From NCBI RefSeq assembly GCF_046298265.1, contig NZ_JBKAHK010000010.1:62001-126000 (forward strand): a stretch of DNA of 64,000 nt, written 5' to 3'. The DNA is from Gillisia xinjiangensis (lineage in GTDB: Bacteria; Bacteroidota; Bacteroidia; Flavobacteriales; Flavobacteriaceae). Below the pieces are notes generated by a model, which saw nothing but the letters and a program-made list of their open reading frames with translations, had not been told where the DNA came from and did no database searches. Positions within the stretch are counted from its first letter, which is position 1. Each line of letters begins with the position of its first letter. Shown here piece by piece: positions 25,140 to 34,410 of the stretch. The position numbers and the translations under genes were made by a program.

Positions 25140-25763
25140 TTATGATTTTTTCATAACAACAGCATCAATAACATGCACCACACCATTCGATGCATCTACA
25201 TCTGCCTGTACGATATTTGCAGTTTTACCATTTCCATCTTTCAGGATAATCTTATCTCCGCTCATTGTAGCTGTTAATTCAGCACCTTCTACGGTAGAGA
25301 AATTAAAAGTTCCGTTGTTAGCCTGGATTTCTGCAGCAAGATCTGAAGAAGTAATTTTTCCTGAAACCACGTGATACTTAAGAACATTTTGTAACTGCTT
25401 TTTATTCTCTGGTTTCATTAAATTATCCATTGCAGCTTTATCTACTTTAGAAAAAGCATCGTTGGTTGGAGCAAAAACGGTAAAAGGACCTTCATCCTCT
25501 TTCATCATTTGGGCAAGTTCAGCATTTTGAAGTGCACTTACCAAAGTACTCAAAGTTGGAGTTGCCATTGCTTTGGCAGCGATAGAATTGGATTCCATCT
25601 CCATTTTTTTCTCCTGAGCCTTCATTTCAGCTTTTCTTTCAGCCTCCATTTGCTCCATTTCCATGCGCTCTTTTTCTTCCTGTGCTTTTTTCTCTTTATC
25701 TTCACAAGAAGTAAAAGTAACCGCAGAAATTATAGCGATCATAAATAAATTTCTTAATTTCAT
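25140..25763 (-). CDS. Fasciclin (FAS1) domain lipoprotein
   Basis: A 207-residue exported protein. The signal peptide MKLRNLFMIAIISAVTFTSC has lipobox FTSC. A highly charged Glu/Lys/Met-rich helix (residues 21-58, many EKKxxMEMEQ units) precedes one FAS1 domain (about 65-205). That domain has TLVSALQNAELAQMM, the H1 motif GPFTVFAPTNDAFSKV, YHVVSGKITSSDL and the H2 motif NGVVHVIDAVVMKK. FAS1 proteins mediate adhesion in animals, and in bacteria the role is unclear. It is monocistronic. Confidence 0.9.
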   Translation of the reverse strand: MKLRNLFMIAIISAVTFTSCEDKEKKAQEEKERMEMEQMEAERKAEMKAQEKKMEMESNSIAAKAMATPTLSTLVSALQNAELAQMMKEDEGPFTVFAPTNDAFSKVDKAAMDNLMKPENKKQLQNVLKYHVVSGKITSSDLAAEIQANNGTFNFSTVEGAELTATMSGDKIILKDGNGKTANIVQADVDASNGVVHVIDAVVMKKS

Positions 25764-25905
25764 AATTTAGTTTTTTTCTGTTAATTAATCGATGCAATTT
25801 AACAATGAATCCCTAATTATTGCCGATATAATAATTAAATTTAAGTTAAAATTAAACTACCTCCACAATAAATACAATTCATTTCCTTAACATCCATTTT
25901 ATCCT

Positions 25906-25913
25906 TATTTTTG
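25906..25913 (+). promoter_or_regulatory. -7 promoter box before the 68-residue protein gene
   Basis: TATTTTTG, an exact TAnnTTTG match, 17 nt before the ATG at 25931. Confidence 0.6.
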
Positions 25914-25930
25914 CAGTAAGAAATTTAATT

Positions 25931-26137
25931 ATGGAATTATTTATTATAACATTCGTTTTATTAGCACTGGCATTCGCTGGAATTGCCATAAAAATTTGGG
26001 GAAAAAAAGACGGGAAATTTGCAGGAACCTGTGCAAGTCAAAGTCCTTTTTTAAATAAGGACGGCGAAGCTTGCAGTTTTTGCGGAAAATTGCCAGATGA
26101 AGCCAAAGACTGCGCTGAACCTAAAAAGACGAACTAA
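25931..26137 (+). CDS. Small membrane protein with cysteine-rich tail
   Basis: A 68-residue protein with one N-terminal membrane helix (FIITFVLLALAFAGIAIKIW) and a tail with four cysteines (GTCASQS, ACSFCGKLPDEAKDC). The CxxC could bind a metal or a cluster. I do not assign a family; similar short proteins in Flavobacteriia are annotated as membrane or secreted proteins. It has its own promoter and is followed after 6 bp by a glycosyltransferase gene, so the two are likely co-transcribed. Confidence 0.75.
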   Translation: MELFIITFVLLALAFAGIAIKIWGKKDGKFAGTCASQSPFLNKDGEACSFCGKLPDEAKDCAEPKKTN

Positions 26138-26143
26138 ACCTGT

Positions 26144-27247
26144 ATGGTAACATTTTTCGTGGTCTACTTTTTAATAATCTCATTTATAAATATCCTATTT
26201 TACATAGGATATTTTAGTTTTGCCAATGCGGCTAGCCATGATCCTAAAAAAGTTGACTTCCCTGTTTCTGTAATAATTTGCGCAAAAAACGAAGCAGAAA
26301 ACCTTCAGCAATTTATACCCTCAATTTTAAACCAGGATTATCCCAATTTTGAGATAATCCTTATTAATGATGCCTCCACCGATAACACGCTGGAGGTGAT
26401 GGAAAATTTTGCTGCTGAAGACAGGCGTGTGAAACTGGTAAATGTTTTAAACAATGAAGCCTTTTGGGGAAAGAAAAAATATGCGCTTACCCTGGGAATT
26501 AAAAAAGCCAAAAACAACCGTCTTCTTTTTACCGATGCCGATTGCGCTCCTGTAAGTGATCAATGGATCACTTCTATGGCTTCAGGATTTGAGGATGAAA
26601 AAACCATTGTCCTGGGTTATGGTGGATATTTTAAGCAAAAGAATTCATTTTTAAATTTACTGATACGTTTTGAAACGCTGCTTACCGCCGTGCAGTATTT
26701 CTCTTATTCCAAATGGGGAATGTCGTACATGGGAGTGGGAAGAAATCTAGCCTATTCTTCGGAAGAGTTTTACAATCAAAATGGGTTTGCTACACATTTA
26801 CACTTACGCTCGGGAGATGACGACCTGTTTGTAAATCAGGCTGGAACCTCAAAAAATACAGCAATATGTTTTAACAGGGAATCAATTACCCGCAGTGTTC
26901 CAAAATCAAATTATAAAAACTGGTTCCTGCAAAAGCGCAGGCATTCCTCGACTGCTTCCTATTATAAATTCCAACATAAAGTGCTACTTGGCACCTTTTA
27001 CAGTTCCCAAATAATGTTTTGGGGCCTTCTTGTCCTTTTATTGATCCTTCAAATTAGCTGGCCATTGGTTTTAGGTGTTTTGGCCTTTAGATTATTACTT
27101 CAATATATTGTTTTCTGGAAATCGGCCAAAAAACTGGATGAAATGGATTTGGTTTGGTTATTTCCGGTTCTGGAATTGTTTTTAATTTCCTCGCAATTCT
27201 ATATCTTTATCAGTAATATATTCTCAAAGCCAACTCATTGGAAATAA
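26144..27247 (+). CDS. Membrane-bound family 2 glycosyltransferase
   Basis: A 367-residue protein with an N-terminal membrane helix (residues 2-27), a GT-A domain and two or three C-terminal helices. The GT2 domain shows FPVSVIICAKNEAENLQQFIPSIL, the DXD-like FTDADCAPVSDQWI and the acceptor-side RSGDDDLFVNQAG. QKRRHSSTASYY corresponds to the QxxRW-like motif. It probably builds an envelope glycan or glycolipid; the donor sugar and acceptor are unknown. The sigma factor gene begins inside its last codons. Confidence 0.85.
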   Translation: MVTFFVVYFLIISFINILFYIGYFSFANAASHDPKKVDFPVSVIICAKNEAENLQQFIPSILNQDYPNFEIILINDASTDNTLEVMENFAAEDRRVKLVNVLNNEAFWGKKKYALTLGIKKAKNNRLLFTDADCAPVSDQWITSMASGFEDEKTIVLGYGGYFKQKNSFLNLLIRFETLLTAVQYFSYSKWGMSYMGVGRNLAYSSEEFYNQNGFATHLHLRSGDDDLFVNQAGTSKNTAICFNRESITRSVPKSNYKNWFLQKRRHSSTASYYKFQHKVLLGTFYSSQIMFWGLLVLLLILQISWPLVLGVLAFRLLLQYIVFWKSAKKLDEMDLVWLFPVLELFLISSQFYIFISNIFSKPTHWK

Positions 27248-27807
27248 ATTCTGTTTTCCTTATTCAGCAAATAGAGCAAGCAAAAGCCGGGCATCAGGCC
27301 GCCTATAAATATTTACTGGATACCTTTTGGAGTGATGTATATGCATTTCAGCTAAAAAGGACCAGAAATGAGTATGATGCGGAAGAAATCACCATTCAGA
27401 CATTCTCGAAAGCCTTTGATAAACTCTTATCTTTTGATGAGAATTACAATTTCAAAACCTGGCTTATAACCATTTCCAGGAATATCCATATAGACCTTAT
27501 TCGAAAAAAGAAAGCTTCCATTCGTGGCAATACCGCAGATGAATCAAACGAAAAGGTATACAGAATCGCCGATGAAACTCCTACCATAGAAGACATCCTT
27601 ATCAAGGAGCAACATCTTGCGCAATTGCTAAGCGATATCAAACAATTAAAACCGCATTATCAAAAAGTGATAAACCTTAGATATTTTCAGGAAAAATCCT
27701 ACAAGGAGATCGCTACAGAATTGGAAGAACCTATGAATAATATCAAGGTGAAATTGTTGCGTGCAAAAAAATTATTATCCCAGATTATCGAATCCCGAAA
27801 GAGCTAA
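27238..27807 (+). CDS. ECF-type RNA polymerase sigma factor, TTG start
   Basis: A 189-residue extracytoplasmic-function sigma factor. The sigma-70 region 2 is visible as YLLDTFWSDVYAFQLKRTRNEYDAEEITIQTFSKAF...FKTWLITISRNIHIDLIRKKK. Region 4 is LKPHYQKVINLRYFQEKSYKEIATELEEPMNNIKVKLLRAKKLL. No ATG fits the N-terminus, so translation probably starts at TTG 27238 (MEINSVFLIQQ), overlapping the glycosyltransferase gene by 10 bp. No anti-sigma factor gene follows, so its control is unknown. Confidence 0.9.
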   Translation: MEINSVFLIQQIEQAKAGHQAAYKYLLDTFWSDVYAFQLKRTRNEYDAEEITIQTFSKAFDKLLSFDENYNFKTWLITISRNIHIDLIRKKKASIRGNTADESNEKVYRIADETPTIEDILIKEQHLAQLLSDIKQLKPHYQKVINLRYFQEKSYKEIATELEEPMNNIKVKLLRAKKLLSQIIESRKS

Positions 27808-27958
27808 ATCACCTACCAGTAGGTACGCTCACGAGGTAAATATGGAGAATAAATCCCTGGTTTTTGGATGAAATACGGATTGTGGGGCACAGGCTTCCAT
27901 CGGGGATTTAAACCCGAAAGACTCCTATTCTTAAATTACTCGTTTCATCATATTATTG
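27808..27958. other. Intergenic region before lipA with small inverted repeats
   Basis: It contains the inverted repeat CCTAC-CA-GTAGG at about 27814-27825 and CGGG-ATTTAAA-CCCG near 27901-27915. The latter, with the preceding GGGCACAGGC, may be a diverged relative of the repeats at 10001 and 22760 (weak). No gene is visible. Confidence 0.4.
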
Positions 27959-27966
27959 TATCTTTG
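27959..27966 (+). promoter_or_regulatory. -7 promoter box of lipA-gap
   Basis: TATCTTTG, an exact TAnnTTTG match, 17 nt before the lipA ATG. Confidence 0.65.
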
Positions 27967-27983
27967 AAGCATAGAATTTTGAT

Positions 27984-28856
27984 ATGACTACAGATACTAT
28001 ACCTGCACCAATACGAACTCCAAAACCTAAATGGCTGCGTGTAAAACTGCCTACCGGAAAAAAATATACCGAGTTAAGAGGATTGGTAGATAAATACGAT
28101 TTGCATACGATTTGCACCTCCGGAAGCTGCCCCAATATGGGGGAATGCTGGTCTGAAGGAACTGCCACTTTCATGATCCTGGGAAATGTATGTACACGTT
28201 CCTGTGGATTTTGTGGCGTAAAAACGGGAAGACCGGACACTTTAGATTGGGATGAACCTGAAAAAGTTGCCCGTTCCATTAAATTGATGAAAATAAAACA
28301 TGCCGTTGTAACCAGCGTAGACCGTGATGACCTGAAAGATATGGGCTCCATTCTATGGGCGGAAACCGTGAAGGCTATCCGGAGAATGAACCCTGAAACA
28401 ACTCTGGAAACCCTTATTCCCGATTTTCAGGGAAATGAGCGTAATATTGACAGAATAATTGCTGTAAACCCTGAAGTTGTTTCCCACAATATGGAAACCG
28501 TAAAACGTCTTACCCGGGAAGTCCGCATTCAGGCTAAATATGAACGCAGTCTGGAAGTGCTCAATTATTTAAAAAAGAACGGGATCAAAAGGACTAAATC
28601 CGGGATCATGCTAGGTCTTGGGGAAGAAGAGGATGAAGTTATTCAAAGTCTTAAAGATTTGCGAAGCGTAAATGTTGATATTGTTACCATAGGTCAATAT
28701 TTGCAACCAAGTAAAAAACATTTACCTGTAAAAGATTTTATAACTCCGGAACAATTCGAAAAATACGAAACTATTGGTTTGGAATTAGGGTTTCGACATG
28801 TAGAAAGCAGCGCACTTGTAAGATCTTCCTATAAGGCCCAAAAACATTTAACTTAA
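27984..28856 (+). CDS. lipA: Lipoyl synthase
   Basis: Radical-SAM enzyme that inserts two sulfurs into protein-bound octanoyl groups. The 290-residue product carries the auxiliary cluster motif CX4CX5C (CTSGSCPNMGEC), the radical-SAM CX3CX2C (CTRSCGFC) and the C-terminal RSSY motif (ALVRSSYKAQ). All eight required Cys and Ser positions are present. gap follows 18 bp downstream, so they may share a transcript. No lipB is in the window. Confidence 0.97.
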   Translation: MTTDTIPAPIRTPKPKWLRVKLPTGKKYTELRGLVDKYDLHTICTSGSCPNMGECWSEGTATFMILGNVCTRSCGFCGVKTGRPDTLDWDEPEKVARSIKLMKIKHAVVTSVDRDDLKDMGSILWAETVKAIRRMNPETTLETLIPDFQGNERNIDRIIAVNPEVVSHNMETVKRLTREVRIQAKYERSLEVLNYLKKNGIKRTKSGIMLGLGEEEDEVIQSLKDLRSVNVDIVTIGQYLQPSKKHLPVKDFITPEQFEKYETIGLELGFRHVESSALVRSSYKAQKHLT

Positions 28857-28874
28857 TTCTCTTCTGCTAGGAAT

Positions 28875-29882
28875 ATGGCTGAAAAAATAAAAATTGGGAT
28901 CAACGGTTTTGGTCGTATTGGTCGCAACTTATTCAGAATTTTAATCGGAAATAATCAGATAGAAGTCGTGGCAATCAACGATATTGCAGATGCTACTACC
29001 CTATCCCACCTTTTAAAATACGACAGTATTCACGGCAGGTTACAGCAGAATATTTCTTCTGAAAACGCTAGTATCCAAATAGAGGACTGGAAAATCCCGG
29101 TTTTAAATCACCTCCACCCTAAAGATATTCCCTGGACAAAATATGGAGTAGAATATGTAATAGAATGTTCCGGGAAATTCAAAAAAACAGAAGATCTGGA
29201 ATTTCATCTTCAGGAAGGGGTCAAAAAAGTAATACTCTCTGCACCGCCGGATGATGATCATATAAAAATGATTGTTTTAGGAGTTAATGAAAATATTCTT
29301 GATGGAAGCGAAAAAATAATTTCCAATGCTTCCTGTACTACAAATAACGCAGCACCTATGCTGGATGTAATCAAAAGAAACTTTGGTGTAAAACACGCCT
29401 ATATTTCCACAATTCATTCCTATACTTCCGATCAAAGCTTACATGACAAACCACATCGGGATCTAAGAAGATCAAGAGCCGCAACACTTTCCATCATCCC
29501 AACAACAACGGGAGCTGCGAAAGCCTTAACCAAAATATTTCCAGATTTAAAGGAAGTTATTGGTGGTTGCGGAATACGGGTTCCGGTACCAAATGGTTCG
29601 CTTACAGATATGACTATAAATGTTCTGCAACCCACCACAATTGAAGAAATCAATAAGGCATTTAAGGAGGCAGCTAAAACCTACCTTAAAAATTATCTTA
29701 GTTATACCGAAGAACCCCTTGTTTCCATAGATATTTCCGGCGATCCGCATTCCTGTATTTTCGATGCTCAAATGACATCGGTAATTGGAGGGGATCTGGT
29801 AAAACTAATAGGCTGGTATGACAATGAAATAGGATATTCCAGCCGGTTAATAGATTTAATTTCTTTGGTTTCAAAGAAATAA
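28875..29882 (+). CDS. gap: Glyceraldehyde-3-phosphate dehydrogenase
   Basis: NAD(P)-dependent oxidation of glyceraldehyde 3-phosphate, or its reverse in gluconeogenesis. The 335-residue product has the Rossmann start IKIGINGFGRIGRNLFR and the catalytic Cys in ISNASCTTNNAAPML. STIHSYTSDQSLHD follows, then GGCGIRVPVPNGSLTDMT and WYDNEIGYSSRLIDL. The active-site segment reads SCTTNN rather than the most usual SCTTNC. Flavobacteriia often carry a second gap gene, and this could be either copy. It lies behind lipA. Confidence 0.94.
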   Translation: MAEKIKIGINGFGRIGRNLFRILIGNNQIEVVAINDIADATTLSHLLKYDSIHGRLQQNISSENASIQIEDWKIPVLNHLHPKDIPWTKYGVEYVIECSGKFKKTEDLEFHLQEGVKKVILSAPPDDDHIKMIVLGVNENILDGSEKIISNASCTTNNAAPMLDVIKRNFGVKHAYISTIHSYTSDQSLHDKPHRDLRRSRAATLSIIPTTTGAAKALTKIFPDLKEVIGGCGIRVPVPNGSLTDMTINVLQPTTIEEINKAFKEAAKTYLKNYLSYTEEPLVSIDISGDPHSCIFDAQMTSVIGGDLVKLIGWYDNEIGYSSRLIDLISLVSKK

Positions 29883-29919
29883 CTATATTTAACAATATTA
29901 AGCACGAGCCACCCCCCTG

Positions 29920-32154
29920 ATGAAGAACCTATTTTTTTCGCTTATTTTACTATTCAGTTGCTACTCCTCCTACGCTTTTCAGCAAGAAAACCAGGATGAA
30001 ATTTCCAGAAAGAACACAGAAATTCTTCAATTACTAAATGAAGCCGAAATTTCGATAAATGTTTTAGATTTTGAGCGGGCCCATACACAGCTAAATGAGG
30101 CACTCGATAAAGCAAAACAAATTAACGATCAAAAACACATTGCTCTATCCAGCAGTATTCTTTCCTCACTTTATTACATACGCCACGAATATAACCGCGC
30201 AGCTACCGAACTCCAACGTGCCATTTCAATTCAAAGAGAAATAAACGATGAGGCAGGACTTGCTTACAGTTATATTAATTATGCGAAGATTTTTAGCGCT
30301 CAGGATAAATTCGATCGGGCTAATAATTATTTAGATTCAGCCGAAGATCATTATTTAAAAGTAAATGATACTGAATATCTGGGAATTGTAGCCTTAAACA
30401 GGGGAATAAATAACCTGAATTCTGAAAATTCCGAAAAAGGCAGGCAGCTCGCACTTACCCAATTAAATAATGCGGAGGCCTATTTATCGGAAAGTACAAA
30501 TCAATATGAAAAATCAAGATTATATTATTATAAAGCACGGGTTTATTTCATAAATGGTCAATATGGCAGTGCTCAATCTGAAGCTTTAAAATCCCTCAAG
30601 ATTGCTAAGGACCACAATTATGGAAGTATGTACATACAGTCCACCAAAATTTTAAGTAAGATTGCTGAAGAACAAGGAGATTTTAAGAATTCCCTAAGCT
30701 ATCTCAAAATTAGCAATAGGTTAAAGGATTCAATTTTCGACATGAATAGGGAAGTTCTGGCCATTGACGCGAATGCCCGCTACGGTGTTGATGCTATGAG
30801 AAGCAACTTAAAGAAGGTTTTACAAAAAAATGCTGAACAGGAGCGATCTTTAAAAGTCAATAAACTCACAACCATTTTAAGTGTGGCACTTATTACTATT
30901 TTGTCTTTATTAACCCTATCGCTATATAAAAACAACAATCTTCGCGCCCGTGCAAATGAATTGCTCCAGAAGAAAAATGATGAATTGACCATCGCCAAAG
31001 AAAATGCTGAAAAAGCATCTATGGCTAAGGCACAGTTCCTTTCCACTATCACCCATGAACTTCGCACGCCATTATATGCTGTAACAGGATTAACACATTT
31101 ACTTTTAGAAGAAAGCCCTACCGAAAATCAGAAGGAACATTTAAATTCGCTGAAATTTTCAGGAGAATACCTGCTTTCCCTCATCAACAATATTTTAGAC
31201 CTCAATAAACTGGAAGCGAAAAAAGTTGAAATCCTGGAAACTTCATTTGACCTTGAGAAACGTATTTCTGATGTGCTTATCGCCCTGAAAAATTCAGCCG
31301 ATGACAAAAAGACGACTTTACATTTTGATTTTGACCCTACAATTCCGGAGAAATTAAAAGGTGATCCGCTTAAAATCTCCCAGATCCTGATCAACCTGAT
31401 AGGAAACTCTATAAAATTCACCGATAATGGAGACATATGGATAGCCGTTAAAAAGGTGAACCAGGTTGGAAAACAATTATTTCTTCATTTTGAAATAAAA
31501 GATAACGGGGAAGGGATCACTAAAGAAAAACAGAGTGCAATTTTTGATAATTTTACACAGGGATCCTTACAAATAAACAGGAAATTTGGGGGAACAGGTT
31601 TAGGTCTTTCAATCGTTAAGAATTTATTGAATTTAATGGGCAGTGATATTCACCTTGAGAGTGAATTAGGCAAAGGTTCAGCCTTTACTTTCGACCTTAA
31701 GTTTGAAGCATTCGAAGAAGTAGCAGGAACTACTAACCCCGGCGATGCCAATGTTCCTCTTTCCAATGATATAATGCACAACAAACGCATTCTTATTGTA
31801 GAGGATAACAAGATCAACCAAATGATTACCCGCAAGATCCTGGAAAAACATAAGGTGATATGTGATATTGCAGATAATGGTACAATTGCTATTGAAAAGG
31901 TGAAAAACAATCATTTTGACCTCATCCTTATGGACATACATATGCCTGGAATAAGCGGGATTGAGGCAACTATTGAAATAAGAAAGTTTGATGACCAAAT
32001 CCCTATTGTTGCCTTAACAGCAGTTACACTCGACGAGAATCTTGATGAATTTTATTTAAACGGATTTACGGATATTATACCCAAACCCTATAAAACAGAA
32101 GAATTTTTCCATAAGATCAATCTACACCTGGCCGCAAATAAAGTTCAGGTTTAG
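29920..32154 (+). CDS. TPR hybrid sensor histidine kinase with receiver domain
   Basis: A 744-residue membrane sensor. In order: a signal peptide (LFFSLILLFSCYSSYA), an extracytoplasmic region of TPR-like helices (about residues 30-290), one membrane helix (LTTILSVALITILSLLTLSLY) and a coiled coil. The HisKA domain has its phosphoacceptor in FLSTITHELRTPL (His379). HATPase_c follows (QILINLIGNSIKFTDNGD; DNGEGI; FGGTGLGLSIVKN), then a C-terminal receiver with the phosphoacceptor Asp672 in LILMDIHMPG and the Lys in IPKPYK. No separate output domain or HPt is fused, so phosphate must go to an unlinked partner. The signal sensed is unknown. Confidence 0.92.
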   Translation: MKNLFFSLILLFSCYSSYAFQQENQDEISRKNTEILQLLNEAEISINVLDFERAHTQLNEALDKAKQINDQKHIALSSSILSSLYYIRHEYNRAATELQRAISIQREINDEAGLAYSYINYAKIFSAQDKFDRANNYLDSAEDHYLKVNDTEYLGIVALNRGINNLNSENSEKGRQLALTQLNNAEAYLSESTNQYEKSRLYYYKARVYFINGQYGSAQSEALKSLKIAKDHNYGSMYIQSTKILSKIAEEQGDFKNSLSYLKISNRLKDSIFDMNREVLAIDANARYGVDAMRSNLKKVLQKNAEQERSLKVNKLTTILSVALITILSLLTLSLYKNNNLRARANELLQKKNDELTIAKENAEKASMAKAQFLSTITHELRTPLYAVTGLTHLLLEESPTENQKEHLNSLKFSGEYLLSLINNILDLNKLEAKKVEILETSFDLEKRISDVLIALKNSADDKKTTLHFDFDPTIPEKLKGDPLKISQILINLIGNSIKFTDNGDIWIAVKKVNQVGKQLFLHFEIKDNGEGITKEKQSAIFDNFTQGSLQINRKFGGTGLGLSIVKNLLNLMGSDIHLESELGKGSAFTFDLKFEAFEEVAGTTNPGDANVPLSNDIMHNKRILIVEDNKINQMITRKILEKHKVICDIADNGTIAIEKVKNNHFDLILMDIHMPGISGIEATIEIRKFDDQIPIVALTAVTLDENLDEFYLNGFTDIIPKPYKTEEFFHKINLHLAANKVQV

Positions 32155-32237
32155 CCTATTGGCATAAACTTTGAAAAAGGCATTGTAATTAAAATTATAT
32201 ACCGAAAAAGAATATATGGTTTGAGTTAGCCAATATT

Positions 32238-32264
32238 AAATGAGGTGCCAGTGGCACCTCATTT
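32238..32264. terminator. Bidirectional terminator overlapping the lpxK stop codon
   Basis: Stem AAATGAGGTGCC / GGCACCTCATTT with a 3 nt loop and flanking A and T runs, between the convergent kinase and lpxK genes. The lpxK TGA stop codon (32259-32261) is part of the stem. Confidence 0.85.
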
Positions 32265-33269
32265 TTCAGTTAAAACATATTGTGATAATTCCCTGTTGAA
32301 CCCTTCAGCATTGCTAATAAATTTCATTTTAATAGGCAGGTAGTATAATCCCGGATGAGAAATTAAATTCTTCAATCTCATAAAGTCCTTTTCTGTGGTA
32401 AGAATTCTGGTGGCAGAAGTAAACTTCTGCAAATCTGAAGAAGAAAAATTATGATGATCTGGAAATTTAAAATGGGTAAAGTACATGTTCATTTTATCCA
32501 GATGATTGCACAAAGGAATGGGATTTGCTATTCCCGTAACCAGGGATATTTTTTCATTTAAAATAGCACTTAAAGAGATTTCTTCATGTTCATTATAAAT
32601 TTTTTCAGCATACTCGATATAACTGAAGTATAGTTTTTGATAGCGCTCTAATTTCAGCCTTTTGCGTATTTTATCCTGCTCTATTTTTGACAAATCCGCA
32701 GGACATTTGGTAACCACAATAATCCTGGCTCTTTCAGCTCCGCTAAGCGGCTCTCTTAAATTTCCCATTGGCAAAATAAAATCATCCAAATATAAATCGC
32801 CATAACTGGTTAAAAGTATATTGAGCCCTGCTTTCACCTTTCTATGCTGAAAAGCGTCATCCAACAATACCACTTCCGGAGAAAACCTGTTTTTTAAAAT
32901 TGAAATCCCATGAACACGGTTTTCATCTACAGCAATTATAGCATTCTTAAAATGCGATTTAAATTGAAGCGGCTCATCCCCTACTTCCCTGGCAGATTCA
33001 CTTCCATTCAGCAAAATAAAACCTTTGGTCTCCCGACCGTAACCCCGGCTAAGCGCAGCAACTTTATAGCTCTGTGAAAGCAAATCCAGAAGATATTCTA
33101 TCATTGGGGTTTTTCCCGTTCCGCCTGCACTAAGATTTCCAACACAAATAACAGGAAATAGAAATTTCGTGGATTTTAAAAAACCTGTATCGTATAAATA
33201 ATTGCGAAAACGCATCACCAAACCATACAGAAGCGCAAATGGAAAAAGGAATTTTCTAAAGATTCTCAT
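32259..33269 (-). CDS. lpxK: Tetraacyldisaccharide 4'-kinase
   Basis: Phosphorylates the 4' position of the lipid A disaccharide precursor at the inner membrane. The 336-residue product has an N-terminal membrane-associated helix (FPFALLYGLVMRFRNYLYD), the Walker A motif in CVGNLSAGGTGKTPMIEYL and the family block ALSRGYGRETKGFILL. VGDEPLQF and VLLDDAFQHRKVKAGLNILL follow. It is divergent from the Nif3-like gene with 44 bp between starts. Its stop codon is inside the terminator stem. Confidence 0.95.
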   Translation of the reverse strand: MRIFRKFLFPFALLYGLVMRFRNYLYDTGFLKSTKFLFPVICVGNLSAGGTGKTPMIEYLLDLLSQSYKVAALSRGYGRETKGFILLNGSESAREVGDEPLQFKSHFKNAIIAVDENRVHGISILKNRFSPEVVLLDDAFQHRKVKAGLNILLTSYGDLYLDDFILPMGNLREPLSGAERARIIVVTKCPADLSKIEQDKIRKRLKLERYQKLYFSYIEYAEKIYNEHEEISLSAILNEKISLVTGIANPIPLCNHLDKMNMYFTHFKFPDHHNFSSSDLQKFTSATRILTTEKDFMRLKNLISHPGLYYLPIKMKFISNAEGFNRELSQYVLTEK

Positions 33270-33289
33270 CCAGACGAAAGTATAATATT

Positions 33290-33297
33290 TATATTTG
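33290..33297 (+). promoter_or_regulatory. -7 promoter box of the Nif3-like gene
   Basis: TATATTTG, an exact TAnnTTTG match, 16 nt before the ATG at 33314. On the opposite strand TACTTTCG (near match) could serve lpxK. Confidence 0.6.
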
Positions 33298-33313
33298 AAA
33301 TAAAATAAGATTT

Positions 33314-34408
33314 ATGATAATTGCAGAGATAATCAAACATCTGGAAGATTTCGCGCCTGTTTCCACCGCCGAAGATTTTGACAATGTAGGCTTATTGGTT
33401 GGCCAGCCAGAAACAACAGTAACTGGTATTCTCATCACACTGGATACCCTTGAGGAAGTTGTAGAAGAAGCCATCGCTACAAACTGTAATTTAATCGTGA
33501 GTTTTCATCCAATCATATTTTCAGGATTAAAGAGATTGAATGGTGCCAATTATGTAGAAAGAACCGTGATAAAAGCGATTCAAAACAACATAGCGATTTA
33601 CGCTATACATACAGCCTTGGACAATCACCATTTAGGGGTCAATAAAATGATTTGTGACAAGCTGGAACTCCTTAATACCAGGATCCTGATCCCTAAAAAA
33701 AACAACATCAAAAAATTAACAACCTACATCCCAACTGCGAAAGCTGCACAACTAAGACAAAAATTGTTTGAAGCAGGTGCCGGAAGTATTGGAAATTATG
33801 ATGAATGCAGCTTCAACCTTGAAGGAATTGGAAGTTTTAAACCAGGAGAGCAAGCCAACCCCGTTATAGGCACAAGTGGAGAAACTCATTTTGAGAAAGA
33901 AACCCAGATAAATGTAACTTTTCCTTTAAATGTGGAATCCCAGATTCTTAAAGCGCTCTTTAAAAACCACCCTTATGAAGAAGTGGCTTATGAAGTTACT
34001 ACCCTGGATAATTCAAACCAGCAAATAGGAATGGGAATGATTGGAGAGCTAAAGCAGGAAATGGAGGAAGTTGTTTTTCTTTCTGAAATAAAAAAAATAT
34101 TCAAAACAGGATGCATCCGGCATTCAGAATTGTTGGGAAAACCAGTAAAAAAAGTAGCAGTTTTAGGAGGGAGTGGCAGCTTCGCCATTGAAAACGCAAA
34201 AAAAGCCGGTGCCGACATCTTTATATCGGCAGATTTCAAGTATCACGATTTCTATAAAGCTGAACAAAAGCTGGTACTTGCAGATATTGGACACTATGAA
34301 AGTGAGCAATACACAAAAAACCTATTACATTCGTATCTTAGTAAAAAAATTAGTAATTTTGCACTTATTTTATCGAATACAAAAACCAATCCAATCAAGT
34401 ATTATTAA
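33314..34408 (+). CDS. Nif3-like dinuclear metal-centre hexameric protein (DUF34)
   Basis: A 364-residue cytoplasmic protein of the NIF3/YbgI family, often annotated as GTP cyclohydrolase 1 type 2 though its reaction is not settled. The first NIF3 half carries metal ligands in IVSFHPIIFSGLKRL and IYAIHTALDN. An inserted CutA/PII-like domain lies about 125-235 (LTTYIPTAKAAQLRQKLFEAGAGSIGNYDECSF). The second NIF3 half has VAVLGGSGSFAIENAKKAGADIFISADFKYHDF and LADIGHYESEQ. It is followed after 2 bp by a coiled-coil gene, an arrangement conserved in Bacteroidota. Confidence 0.9.
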   Translation: MIIAEIIKHLEDFAPVSTAEDFDNVGLLVGQPETTVTGILITLDTLEEVVEEAIATNCNLIVSFHPIIFSGLKRLNGANYVERTVIKAIQNNIAIYAIHTALDNHHLGVNKMICDKLELLNTRILIPKKNNIKKLTTYIPTAKAAQLRQKLFEAGAGSIGNYDECSFNLEGIGSFKPGEQANPVIGTSGETHFEKETQINVTFPLNVESQILKALFKNHPYEEVAYEVTTLDNSNQQIGMGMIGELKQEMEEVVFLSEIKKIFKTGCIRHSELLGKPVKKVAVLGGSGSFAIENAKKAGADIFISADFKYHDFYKAEQKLVLADIGHYESEQYTKNLLHSYLSKKISNFALILSNTKTNPIKYY

Positions 34409-34410
34409 CT

